Notes under the pieces: generated by a model
The model's input: the letters and a program-made list of their open reading frames with translations, nothing else
Told to the model about the DNA's origin: nothing
Database searches by the model: none
In this document: positions 8,824 through 17,591 of the stretch, one piece after another
How the letters are laid out: each line of letters opens with the position of its first letter
Numbering within the stretch: position 1 is the stretch's first letter
Position numbers and translations under genes: made by a program
From: Armatimonadota bacterium
GTDB taxonomy: Bacteria > Armatimonadota > Zipacnadia > Zipacnadales > UBA11051
Direction: 5' to 3'
Assembly (NCBI GenBank): GCA_013178155.1
Contig: JABLXH010000015.1
Location: forward strand, 1 to 64,000
DNA length: 64,000 bases

Positions 8824-8918
8824 GTTGCGTCTCCGTTCGTTTGCGATGGGACCCCTCCGCCTCGCCGCTCTGAGTTCGCTCGCAAGCTCCGTCGCGGGGG
8901 GCCCGGGGTGAGGGCGGT

Positions 8919-10034
8919 CTACCACGTCCATTGCGGGCTGGCATAGGCCACAACCACGCGGATGGGGGGACCGACGCGGTTGCAGACGTTGACCCCATGG
9001 GCCTCCAGCACGTTCAGGCCCTCCAGCATCGGCCAGGTGAAGCCCGCTTCGGTGCGCTGCCACGGGCCCCCATCCAGTCGGTATTCAACATGACTGAAAA
9101 AGGGCATGCAGTGCTCGAAGGCCACTTCCAGTCGTGCCCCATGGTCGTCCCATGATGGGCGCATCGTCGGACGAATAAGGTTGACGGTGGGGTAGAGGTC
9201 GGCCTGGTGGGAGCTCAACCTCTGCGCCGCCGTCGGCTGGAAGTGCGCGATGAAGCTGGGAGGGCAACGCTGATCGAGCCACGTCCAGCCGTTGATGCTC
9301 AGACGGGCGTAGTAGTCCATGGCCTGGTGGCGGCCGAAACGGGTCAAGTTGCGGCCGATGCGCTCCTCGGTCCACGTCTGGTCGCCGGTGAAATCGCGCA
9401 GATTCTGGATGGTCTCGCCCCTGGGCAACACGAAGTGCGGCTCCTCCTGGACCACGTCCACCTCATCGGCGACCCCTGACATCCATGCCTCGTGGATCTC
9501 CAGGGCGCTCAGCGGCTCCCCTTCCCACTCGTAATGACAGTTGAGATCCGGGTCCAGAACGACCCACTTACCGAAGTCGTTGGACCAGGCCTCGGGCAGG
9601 GCGTGGCCGACATTCCAGAAGGTGTAGTCGCGGGGAAAGCCACTGTCGCGAAGCCCAATCCCGATGCGCCGTGCCGGCAGGCCCAGGGCGGTGCAGCACT
9701 CGGCGAACACCTGGCCGTAGAACCCGCAGGTGAAGGGCTCGCCATCGGCCGCCAGACGCAGGATGTCCAGGGCGTCCTTGACCTCGCCCCACCGCTTCCC
9801 CCAGCCATGATCCCAGCGCCCCCGCACCCAGCGTTTGAGCGCCAGGAGCTGTTCCCATTCGCTGTCATAGTCCGCTACCACGCTGTCGAGATGGAACTCC
9901 TGGCGCAGGGTGGTCAGCCGCTCGCTCAGGGGATCGCCGTAGTCCTCAGGGCTGAAGCGGCCCTCGAAGTCGCGGACATGGTACTCGACAACGCAAAACT
10001 CGCCCGGCGTGCGGCGGATGGTGTCCAGGTCCAT
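8919..10034 (-). CDS. Transglutaminase-like cysteine peptidase-fold protein
   Basis: A 371-residue protein whose middle contains a transglutaminase-core pattern: FTCGFYGQVFAECC (Cys103), NVGHALPEAW (His144) and WVVLDPDLNCHY (Asp161), correctly spaced for a Cys-His-Asp triad. Residues from about 290 to the end form a beta-rich region ending in a YRLDGGPWQ-type immunoglobulin-like domain. Family members include peptidases and amide-bond-forming enzymes; the bacterial substrate is unknown. There is no signal peptide, so cytoplasmic action is likely. It is five bases downstream of a deacetylase-like gene and upstream of another, which suggests a shared role in modifying a glycan or peptide-linked polymer. 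Confidence 0.75.
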   Translation of the reverse strand: MDLDTIRRTPGEFCVVEYHVRDFEGRFSPEDYGDPLSERLTTLRQEFHLDSVVADYDSEWEQLLALKRWVRGRWDHGWGKRWGEVKDALDILRLAADGEPFTCGFYGQVFAECCTALGLPARRIGIGLRDSGFPRDYTFWNVGHALPEAWSNDFGKWVVLDPDLNCHYEWEGEPLSALEIHEAWMSGVADEVDVVQEEPHFVLPRGETIQNLRDFTGDQTWTEERIGRNLTRFGRHQAMDYYARLSINGWTWLDQRCPPSFIAHFQPTAAQRLSSHQADLYPTVNLIRPTMRPSWDDHGARLEVAFEHCMPFFSHVEYRLDGGPWQRTEAGFTWPMLEGLNVLEAHGVNVCNRVGPPIRVVVAYASPQWTW

Positions 10035-10039
10035 GGAGT

Positions 10040-11806
10040 TCAGTCCTTCGGTCTGCCAGAGTACGAGACGGTTAAGGAAAGCGGCTCACCAGCGGACACG
10101 TCAACGGTCAGCGCAGTCCAGCCGCCGTCCTCGTATGACACCGACGCCATCGCTACGGTCTTGCCGCCTGCGGTTGCGGCCTGCGGGGGACGGCCGCAGC
10201 AGGGGGGGAGCAGCACGGTCAGTCCCGTGAGGTCGTCGGGCGCGGTGAGGCTGAAGGTCAGCGTTTCGGTCTCCGCCTCCCAGGCATAGTCACTGATCTG
10301 TGTCGCCGCCCGGCTCTCGGTGAACTGGAGCCATTCGCGGGCACTGACGCTGGTGAGACCCAGGTCCCGGGCATGGGCCAGGACGCCCCGGAACCAGTCC
10401 AGGCAGGGCACCGCGCCGCGGCCGGCCAGGTTGATGGGGTGGAAGTACGGATGGAAAACGCCGTGGTACTTGCCGGCCAGGTCGTCCATGAGGCGGCGCG
10501 ACAGCGCCAGGGCCTGCTCCTGGGTCTGCACGGGCAGCAGCACCTTGGGCGTGCCCGCGCCGTCCTCCATCTGCACCGTGCTTTGCTCGTAGCAGTCCAG
10601 TGGCAGGCCCTGGCGGTCGAAGAAGCGAGCCGGCAGGGCGCTGCCGTTGAGGTAACCGCTCTGGTACCGGTAGCCGTTGCAGAAGTTGGTGTCCAGTCGC
10701 AGACCGAGGCCGCTCAGGACGCGGGGGCTCTCGTCCCAACCGGGGAAGATGATGCAGTGGGTGCGCAGAGCGACCGGCGCGAAGCCGAACTTCCGACGGA
10801 AGCGCCCGGTGACGGCACCTACCTCTGCCGCCCACGCTTCCGGCGTGGGTTGAGAGCCCGTCCACGGGTGGGGTCCGAAGTCATGTCCACGGGCTCGCAG
10901 GGCCGCGATGGCCGACGGGTCGAAGGCCTCGATCTCGGCTGTCATCATGTAGAGCGTGTACCTGGCTCCGAACTCCTCGACCGTGCTGATGACCAGCTCC
11001 AGGTCTTCCCAGGTCATGGCGTCGCCGTCACCATCCAGGAAGAGGAGGGCCGGGGCAGCATGGGGGAAGTGCCATAGCCGGGGCAGCGGCGGGCCGTCGG
11101 CGGTCAGGCCGCGGATGACGCGCACCAGCAGGTCACGATGCACATCGGCCTGCGGCACATGGCGCAGGGAGAAGCAGCGCTGGCCCTCGAAGAGGTCGTC
11201 CGCGCAGAACTTGCCATCACGGTTGGCGTCCGGGTCCGTACGATTGGTGGCGAGTTCCGGACGCCCTTGCTGCAGGCGCACCAGCACATCAGCCAGATCA
11301 TAGGTGAAGACCGCCGCGTTGCCATTCACGGCCACGGCCGGATAAGCGCTGCGCTCGCCCGCTTGCCCGGCGGTCCAGGCGAGCACCTGTGCCGTCTGAT
11401 TCGCCCAGACGTGGTTGTGACCGGGGCATTGCAGGTCGAGCCAGGGAAAGTCGGTCGTCCAGGGATGGCCCGGCTCCACGGCGATGAAGGCATCGCGGGC
11501 CACGGCGTAGTTGCCTTGCAGGCGCTGCATCCCCAGCAGTGGACCCCAGTCACCAGGTGGCTGGAAGACGACGAGCTTGCCACCGCTGGCGAGGCAGTCG
11601 GCGGCACGCTGCGACGGTAGCCTCGCGGCCGCACCAGCGGAGACGATGGTCACGGCATAGGCCGCGAGTTCAGCATCCGCCACCCGGCTGTCGCAGTAGT
11701 GATGGCAATGATACCCCTCGGTAATCAGTGCTTCCCGTAAGGCCCGATCAAAGACGTGGGCCTCGTCAGGAGCAGTCAGCAGCAGGACCGGCGAGGCAAC
11801 TGACAT
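10040..11806 (-). CDS. Two-domain protein with polysaccharide-deacetylase-like C-terminal half
   Basis: A 588-residue protein. Residues 1-130 look like a Rossmann/amidotransferase-like domain (VLLLTAPDEAHVFDRALREA, VTIVSAGAAA, GGKLVVFQPPGDWGPLL). From about residue 245 a NodB-like fold begins with ALLFLDGDGDAMTW, a metal-site-like motif, followed by RGHDFGPHPW. A C-terminal beta-rich domain (about 500-588) resembles a carbohydrate-binding jelly roll. There is no signal peptide. Start ATG at 11806 follows AGGTTAGG. It is tightly packed: three bases from the aminotransferase gene upstream and five from the transglutaminase-like gene downstream. Activity is inferred from fold only. Confidence 0.65.
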   Translation of the reverse strand: MSVASPVLLLTAPDEAHVFDRALREALITEGYHCHHYCDSRVADAELAAYAVTIVSAGAAARLPSQRAADCLASGGKLVVFQPPGDWGPLLGMQRLQGNYAVARDAFIAVEPGHPWTTDFPWLDLQCPGHNHVWANQTAQVLAWTAGQAGERSAYPAVAVNGNAAVFTYDLADVLVRLQQGRPELATNRTDPDANRDGKFCADDLFEGQRCFSLRHVPQADVHRDLLVRVIRGLTADGPPLPRLWHFPHAAPALLFLDGDGDAMTWEDLELVISTVEEFGARYTLYMMTAEIEAFDPSAIAALRARGHDFGPHPWTGSQPTPEAWAAEVGAVTGRFRRKFGFAPVALRTHCIIFPGWDESPRVLSGLGLRLDTNFCNGYRYQSGYLNGSALPARFFDRQGLPLDCYEQSTVQMEDGAGTPKVLLPVQTQEQALALSRRLMDDLAGKYHGVFHPYFHPINLAGRGAVPCLDWFRGVLAHARDLGLTSVSAREWLQFTESRAATQISDYAWEAETETLTFSLTAPDDLTGLTVLLPPCCGRPPQAATAGGKTVAMASVSYEDGGWTALTVDVSAGEPLSLTVSYSGRPKD

Positions 11807-11808
11807 GC

Positions 11809-12972
11809 CTAACCTCTGATCAGCGCGACGCCCTCGCGCACCGCGCCAGTGATGTACTCCAGATCGTCGTCAGTCATCAGCGGATGGATGCTCAGGCAAA
11901 ACAGACGCTCGCCCGTGAGTTCGCTGACGGGGATGGAAGCGGGGTCAAAGCCTAGGGTGGCCAGGTAGGCGTTGTGCTTGTACGTCGGGTTGTTCATGAC
12001 CACCGTGCCCACGCCGCGCTCGTTTTGCAGCCAGTCCATCAACTGCTGCCGCTTGCCGGTGGCCCAGTCCTCGGGCACCATGATGGTGTAGCCGTAGTAG
12101 ACGTGATAGTAGCCTCCGGGCTCCGAGGGAAGGGTAAGCTCCGGGATGTCGGAGAGGAGTTCCGTCATCTTGTGGGCGCGGTCGCGGCGACGAGCGTTCA
12201 TCTCATCCAGCCGGCGGAGCTGGATCAGACCCACCGCGCCCTGCAGGCGAATCATACGGTAGTTAGTGCCCCATAGCGCTTCCCCGGCCCCGAAGGAGCG
12301 ATAGGCCCGGCAACGGCGAGCCACCTCATCGTCATCGGTGGTTACCATGCCCCCCTCGCCCAGTGTGGTCATGTTCTTGCTGGTCTGAAAGGAGAAGATA
12401 TTCATCCAGCCTGCCTTGCCCACTTTGGTGCCCTTGTAGCCGCCGCCACAGGCCCGAGCGGCGTCACCGATGACCTTGGCCGGACCGTGTCGCGGGTTGG
12501 GGTGAGCCTCGGCCACCGCCTGTAGAGCGTCCATGTCGGCGGACAAACCGTTGTTATGCACCGCCAGGATGGCCCGGGTGCGGTCGGTCATGCGCTTCTC
12601 GACATCTGCCGGGTCAATGTTCATGGTTGCCGGGTCTATCTCCGCCATGACCAGCTTGGCGCCCTGGCCGAGGATCGCCAGGTGGGTTGCCGCGTAAGTG
12701 ATGGCCGGGCTAATGACCTCATCGCCGGGCTCCAGGTCCAGACACATCATGGAGGCATCCAGGCCGGTGCCGCAGGAGTTGAAGGCGATGGCGTGCTTGA
12801 CACCACAGTAAGCCGCAAAGGCCTCCTCGAACTGGCCAATCTCCGGTCCACCAAAGCCCTTGCGCCAGTCCATGGAATCGCGCATGCAGGCGACAACGGC
12901 CTCGATCTCCTCCTCGGTGTACCAGCCGCCCAGCGGGGGCAGGCTGGGATAGTTGCGATCTGCAGTGGACAT
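11809..12972 (-). CDS. DegT/DnrJ/EryC1/StrS family PLP aminotransferase
   Basis: A 387-residue sugar-aminotransferase-type protein with the family features: the AFNSCGTGLDASM phosphate-binding region, IGDAARACGG (Asp170 contacting the cofactor pyridine nitrogen) and FSFQTSKNMTTLGEGGM (PLP lysine Lys199). Members transfer an amino group to nucleotide-linked keto-sugars, or in some cases act on other scaffolds. The start is ATG at 12972, preceded by AGGAGGG. It is directly upstream of the two-domain deacetylase-like gene (two-base gap). It supports the view that this array builds or remodels an amino-sugar-containing surface polymer, though no nucleotide-sugar epimerase or dehydratase is present here. 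Confidence 0.9.
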   Translation of the reverse strand: MSTADRNYPSLPPLGGWYTEEEIEAVVACMRDSMDWRKGFGGPEIGQFEEAFAAYCGVKHAIAFNSCGTGLDASMMCLDLEPGDEVISPAITYAATHLAILGQGAKLVMAEIDPATMNIDPADVEKRMTDRTRAILAVHNNGLSADMDALQAVAEAHPNPRHGPAKVIGDAARACGGGYKGTKVGKAGWMNIFSFQTSKNMTTLGEGGMVTTDDDEVARRCRAYRSFGAGEALWGTNYRMIRLQGAVGLIQLRRLDEMNARRRDRAHKMTELLSDIPELTLPSEPGGYYHVYYGYTIMVPEDWATGKRQQLMDWLQNERGVGTVVMNNPTYKHNAYLATLGFDPASIPVSELTGERLFCLSIHPLMTDDDLEYITGAVREGVALIRG

Positions 12973-13089
12973 GGTTACCCTCCTGTCGGGCGTGCGTGCG
13001 AGACTATACGCCGGTCTGTACCGCGCCGGTGGGTCGCTGTGGTTGGGAAAGGCACGGCGGCGGGTTCCAGGCCCCTGCTTTAGAGGGCA

Positions 13090-13965
13090 TCACGGCTCCA
13101 CGGCCGTTCGCACCTCGGCCAACGTGGCCGGCACCAGCTCCAGCCCAAGCTCGCTCGCCGTGGCCTCAATGGCGTCGGCGATGAGCTCCAGGTTCTGGCG
13201 AAACCGATCGGCCGGATCGTCATAGCGCCGCGTGTCATGGGTCATGACTACCACGGACTTCAGCCACCAGTCGTGCTCCACCTGCCAGCGCACGTAGTCA
13301 TGGATGAGCTCGGGCCCCCAGTCCGCGATGCCGCCAAGCTCCAGGCGCAGGTGCCGCGGGTCACAGGGGGCCTCGCGGTGCGGGCCGACCTCGCCAAGAG
13401 CGGCAGCCGTGGGCATATCCAGGAAGCGCTGGTCCGGCCGGCCCTGGCGCCAGTGTGCGAAAGGCACCTCATTGGCCCACACGGCGCCGACTGACGGGGA
13501 GTTGCGACCTGGGAGCATGACGCTCCCCTGCGTGAAGCCCAGGTCCAGCAGGATGGGGAAGGTCTCCCACGTCGCAGAGAAGCAGCCCGAGCGGTAGCTG
13601 GTGGGGACCTGGCCCGTCACCGCCGCAACCCGCTCCTGGCCCTGGGCGAGCAGTTCGCGCTGCGTCGCTGCCGGCAACTGCCCCAGGTGACGGTCATAGC
13701 CTAGATCGGTAGTCTGCGGGTGCATGTGCAGACCCAGGTCCGCCCCGGCGGCGCCCAACTCGCGCACCACTTCGGGCAGCCCCTCCGCCAGGCGCGGAAT
13801 CAGGAACAGGGTGGCCCGGTGCCTTCGGGCTCCCAGGGCCTGGACATAGCCGCGCATGGAACGTTCGGCCATCGCCCAGCTCTCGGCCCCACCACTGACG
13901 GGCGACTCCTCCTGCACGGTCTCGCAGTCCATGGTCCAGGTCACGAAGAGGCGGTTGTCCGTCAT
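13090..13965 (-). CDS. Polysaccharide-deacetylase-like protein (DxE-type)
   Basis: Starting at the ATG at 13965 (GGGGAAAGG upstream) the product has 291 residues; the longer ORF from 14112 would overlap the divergent nitroreductase. It begins with a short strand leading to TWTMDCET. Next come a long helical region and the conserved DLGLHMHPQTTDLGYD, whose His residues probably bind metal. YRSGCFSATWETFPILLDLGF then matches the third NodB-type motif seen in related deacetylases. It is paralogous to the protein at 7.9-8.8 kb. No export signal is visible. It is the most 5' gene of the minus array, and the 121-bp gap to the divergent nitroreductase should hold the array promoter. Confidence 0.75.
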   Translation of the reverse strand: MTDNRLFVTWTMDCETVQEESPVSGGAESWAMAERSMRGYVQALGARRHRATLFLIPRLAEGLPEVVRELGAAGADLGLHMHPQTTDLGYDRHLGQLPAATQRELLAQGQERVAAVTGQVPTSYRSGCFSATWETFPILLDLGFTQGSVMLPGRNSPSVGAVWANEVPFAHWRQGRPDQRFLDMPTAAALGEVGPHREAPCDPRHLRLELGGIADWGPELIHDYVRWQVEHDWWLKSVVVMTHDTRRYDDPADRFRQNLELIADAIEATASELGLELVPATLAEVRTAVEP

Positions 13966-14086
13966 GGGCCTTTCCCCGTCAGGTATTGCCACCACCCCGG
14001 CAGCCGAGGGTTCGGCAGCGGTCAGGCGGGCACCTGCCGCCCAATGCCAACGAGGAGTCGCTGACTGGCGAGGGAATAGAGCTGAC

Positions 14087-14689
14087 ATGGCCTTCCTCGA
14101 GCTTGCCCGCAAGCGCCGCAGTGTCCGTCACTACCGCCCCGACCCCGTACCGCCGGAGCTCATTGAGCAGGTGCTCGAGGCTGGCCGCTGGGCCCCCAGC
14201 GCCTGTAACAGCCAGCCCTGGGAGTTCATTGTCGTCACGGACCCGCAGGTGCGCGAGGCCATCTACCAACTGGCCAACGTGGTGGGACTGAAGTGGCCCC
14301 ACCTGCGCTCAGCCCCGGTGACTATCGTCGTCTGCGCCCGGCGCCTGACGCCCTACTCCCGCGACGACGCCATCTTCGCCGCCCAGAACATGTTGCTGTG
14401 CGCCACCGACCTGGGCCTGGGGACCTGCTGGATCGGGGGCTTTAATGAAAGCAAGATGAAGCGCCTGCTGTCGGTGCCAGAGAGTTACCTGCTGCCAGGG
14501 ATGTTCACCCTGGGCTATCCTGCCACTGAGCCGGCGCCACCGCCCCGCCGCGAACTGACAGAGATGACTCACACTGAGACCTACCAGCGGCGGGGTCTGG
14601 ACTTGACCAGGCCGCGGTTCGTCTGGTCGGTTCTCAAGAAGCTCTTCCGACTGCAAGTCCGCAAGCCCCGCCCACCGACATCCCCGTGA
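14087..14689 (+). CDS. Nitroreductase family protein
   Basis: From the ATG at 14087 this is a 200-residue flavoprotein of standard size. The ORF-track version starting at 13856 adds shadow sequence from the opposite gene. The N-terminal RRSVRHYRPDPVP and the WAPSACNSQPWEFIVV segment form the FMN-binding signature. The C-terminal DLGLGTCWIGGF is also typical. Members are FMN-dependent, NAD(P)H-using reductases acting on nitro groups, quinones or enoates; the substrate is not predictable. It is transcribed divergently from the deacetylase array and convergently with the GH2 gene, with stop codons one base apart. Confidence 0.9.
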   Translation: MAFLELARKRRSVRHYRPDPVPPELIEQVLEAGRWAPSACNSQPWEFIVVTDPQVREAIYQLANVVGLKWPHLRSAPVTIVVCARRLTPYSRDDAIFAAQNMLLCATDLGLGTCWIGGFNESKMKRLLSVPESYLLPGMFTLGYPATEPAPPPRRELTEMTHTETYQRRGLDLTRPRFVWSVLKKLFRLQVRKPRPPTSP

Positions 14690-14690
14690 T

Positions 14691-17441
14691 TCAGGGCAGC
14701 AAAGTTCCCTCCACCAGTGCCCCCAGAGCCTCGGCTGACAGCGGAGCCACATTGGCGCCTTCGGCCGACAGCAGATAGTCGCAAAACTGTCGCAGCAAGT
14801 AGCGGGCCTCCGGCCAGGACTGGTTCAGGTCCAGCGCCGAGATCAGGAGCCGCCCCTCGCCCACCGAGCCCTCGTAGAGGTAACCCAGCGAGCGTCCAAC
14901 CGGGTAGGAGTGCAGGACACGGATGATGGGTTCTACGGCCGTCAGACCCAGGGGCTCCAGGTCCAGGGGCGGCGCCTGTGCCATCAGGCGGAAGAACTGC
15001 AAGTCTGCCCACCCTTCGTGAGGGAAGTCGCCGAGGGCGCGGTGGTCGGCGATGATTGTGCCGTCATGTCCGTCCTCGTAGGGAGGATAGTTGGCCGGGG
15101 GGGTGAAGTAATAGCGCCCGTCGGTGAGGCCGAGCTTGCCGTCGAAAGGCCTGAGCAGACCCTCGGAGGCTGCCAGCAGAACCCGTCCCCCCCGATGCAG
15201 ATGAGACATGAGTGCGTCGTCGAGGCACTCGGTAAGCACCACGACATCCAGCGGCAAGCTCTCCGACACCGCCTTTGAGACCTCGGTAAGGCTCGCAAGC
15301 CAGGTATGCTGCGGCTCGCCGTAACGGGTCGCCCCCAGCGGCCCGGCGTCGGACGGCAGGAGCCACAGCGCCCACTCATTGCGATAGATCCGCTCGCCCT
15401 CGGTGAGGGAGACGCTCAGCGAAGCCCTTGTTGGCTGCGAGACCGTGGGAACTGCAAGGCTAAGGCGGCCTGCGGCGCAGGTCAGGAAAGGCTCGTGCCC
15501 ATAGGTCAGTTCACCCTGGGCCAACACCTGGCCGGATGCCCGAAGCTCCCAGCGGAGACAGGGCTCTCGCAAGGGAGGGTGGCTGAAGTCGGAAACCCAG
15601 AAGTCAAGGCCCAGCTCGTCCCCTGGCATCAGCACGCGGTCTGCGAAGCCAAGACTGCTCAGAATGACTGTGTCGCCGTTCGTCTGCCGCCAGGTAGCCG
15701 CGTCCACCACCTTTGGTTCATAGAACTCATTGATGATCCCCTGTGGTGACGGATTGGTGTCCATGGCATTGAAGTGACAAATGCCGGCCAGACGCGGGTA
15801 GTCGCGGCGACAAGCCTCCATCTTGGCCTTGGCCTCGGCAAACTGCAGGTGCTGGCTGGTCTCAGCGGCCCGTGGCAGCAGGTGCGCCAGACCGTGTCGA
15901 GCTGCGGCGGCCCACGCAGTCTCAGCGCCGTAAGGTCTCACGGCCCCGTCATAGCGGGACATGAGCCGGACATCAGGGAGTGAACTCCACCAGCGGTACT
16001 CGTGCTGGATCAGCGGCTTCTCACACTCGGCTTCCACACTCGCCTCTGCATTGACGAAATCCTCGGGCAGGGAGTCGTTGTGCCCGCCATCCGTCCAGAT
16101 GATGAAGGCCGTGGGCTTCAGAGCCTTGGTGTCGTGGTAGCACTGCCAGGCGATGCGGGGGAAATGAGTGGAGGATCCCAGCTCGTTGCTCATGCAGTAG
16201 AGGTTCGCTGAGGGGTGATGGACATCACGCGCGACGACGAGGTTCCACTGCTCCCGCAGCAGGCGGCGATAGGCGGGCGTCGGGGGCGGCCAGGCATAGA
16301 CATGCCACTGGGTATGTCCGCCCCAGCCACCGAGCATGCCCATCTCGCTTTGCACCAACAGGCCCACCTCGTCGGCAACATCGTAGTACTCGGGGCCGTA
16401 GACGTAAGACTGGCAGCGGACATAGTTGTAGCCGTAGTCGCGCAGTGTCCGGAGCTTGCGCCGCCACCGGTCGCGATCGGTGTCGGGGCAGCCCGTCTCG
16501 GGGCAGGAGAGGAAATCGCCGGTGCCACGCATGTAGTAAGGGTCACCGTTAATGAGGAAGCGCTTATCCGCCGTTGCCAGCTGCACAAAGCCCACTCTCT
16601 CGACCATTGCGTCCTGCACCCGTTCGCGGGCCACGAGCGCCACCTCCAGCCGGTAGAGGTTGGGACAGTCCGGCGACCAGAGGTGAGGGCCCTGAACACG
16701 CAGCCGGACCTCGTTCTCGCCCGGCGCCACCGGAAACTCGTCGGCAACTACGACCGATCCCGGCTCCGGGCCCAGCGCCAGCCGCAGCCGCAAGGGGGCG
16801 TGTGCCGTTCCCTCGATGGTGGCTCTGACAGTGAGCTCGCCGGTCTTGGCGTCGGCGTGAGTCCAGAGGCGGGCGAGGGTTGCCGTGCCGGTGCCCCGCA
16901 GTTCGACCGGCCGGTAGAGCCCCGACCAGTTGCCCTGCCAGGAGTAAGCAAAGCCCAGTTCCCGGTTGGCCTCGTAGACCCGGACGACCACATCCGCGTC
17001 TCTGCCCGGCTGTACCAGGTCCGTCACCTCGAAAGAGAACGGCACGAAGGGCAGGTCATTGCCGCCTATGCGGTGACCATTGACCCAGACCTCTGCCGAC
17101 GGGTGGGCTCCCCCGAAGTTGAGCCAAAGGCGCTCACCGCACCAGTCAGACGGCGGCCGAACCGTCATGGCATACCAGCCGGTGCCGGTGTACGTGGCGC
17201 GAAAGGTGCGGGCCTCCAGGCGGAAGTCCCACACCATGTCTTTGCTCTCGTTGCCAAACCCCTGGCCCTGCCAGCAGCCGGGTACGGCAATCGGTTCGGC
17301 GATCATGTCCGGACACCGGTACCAGTGCTGAGCCAGGCCGACCTCGTCCGGGTCCAGGCGGAAGCGCCAGTTTGAGTCCAGGGGGCACCGGGTCTCGGAG
17401 TCATGCGCTAACACCGGGTTCACGCGGGCAGGACGGATCAA
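14691..17441 (-). CDS. Glycoside hydrolase family 2 (beta-galactosidase/glucuronidase-like)
   Basis: A 916-residue protein with the GH2 architecture. The jelly-roll sugar-binding domain spans about residues 20-185 (WLNFGGAHPSAEVWVNG), an immunoglobulin-like domain about 185-290, and the TIM barrel about 290-620. C-terminal beta-rich regions follow. The catalytic pair is present: CMSNELGSS with acid/base Glu420 and PLIQHEYRWW with nucleophile Glu481. There is no signal peptide, so it probably acts on imported oligosaccharides. The start is TTG at 17441 with a GAAGTGAG-type ribosome site; an internal GTG (residue 10) is possible. Linkage specificity cannot be read. Confidence 0.88.
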   Translation of the reverse strand: MIRPARVNPVLAHDSETRCPLDSNWRFRLDPDEVGLAQHWYRCPDMIAEPIAVPGCWQGQGFGNESKDMVWDFRLEARTFRATYTGTGWYAMTVRPPSDWCGERLWLNFGGAHPSAEVWVNGHRIGGNDLPFVPFSFEVTDLVQPGRDADVVVRVYEANRELGFAYSWQGNWSGLYRPVELRGTGTATLARLWTHADAKTGELTVRATIEGTAHAPLRLRLALGPEPGSVVVADEFPVAPGENEVRLRVQGPHLWSPDCPNLYRLEVALVARERVQDAMVERVGFVQLATADKRFLINGDPYYMRGTGDFLSCPETGCPDTDRDRWRRKLRTLRDYGYNYVRCQSYVYGPEYYDVADEVGLLVQSEMGMLGGWGGHTQWHVYAWPPPTPAYRRLLREQWNLVVARDVHHPSANLYCMSNELGSSTHFPRIAWQCYHDTKALKPTAFIIWTDGGHNDSLPEDFVNAEASVEAECEKPLIQHEYRWWSSLPDVRLMSRYDGAVRPYGAETAWAAAARHGLAHLLPRAAETSQHLQFAEAKAKMEACRRDYPRLAGICHFNAMDTNPSPQGIINEFYEPKVVDAATWRQTNGDTVILSSLGFADRVLMPGDELGLDFWVSDFSHPPLREPCLRWELRASGQVLAQGELTYGHEPFLTCAAGRLSLAVPTVSQPTRASLSVSLTEGERIYRNEWALWLLPSDAGPLGATRYGEPQHTWLASLTEVSKAVSESLPLDVVVLTECLDDALMSHLHRGGRVLLAASEGLLRPFDGKLGLTDGRYYFTPPANYPPYEDGHDGTIIADHRALGDFPHEGWADLQFFRLMAQAPPLDLEPLGLTAVEPIIRVLHSYPVGRSLGYLYEGSVGEGRLLISALDLNQSWPEARYLLRQFCDYLLSAEGANVAPLSAEALGALVEGTLLP

Positions 17442-17591
17442 TGCTGCTCACTTCTTTCGCTTTGCAGTATGGGGCGCCAATGCCTTCTTCCACAGGTTCC
17501 CGATACCTCTCGGTCCATCTGGTTGGAGGTCTGAAGCTGGCGTTCCCCGAATGTCCCGGCGCATCCATCCCCATAGCCACGAGGTCTGAAC

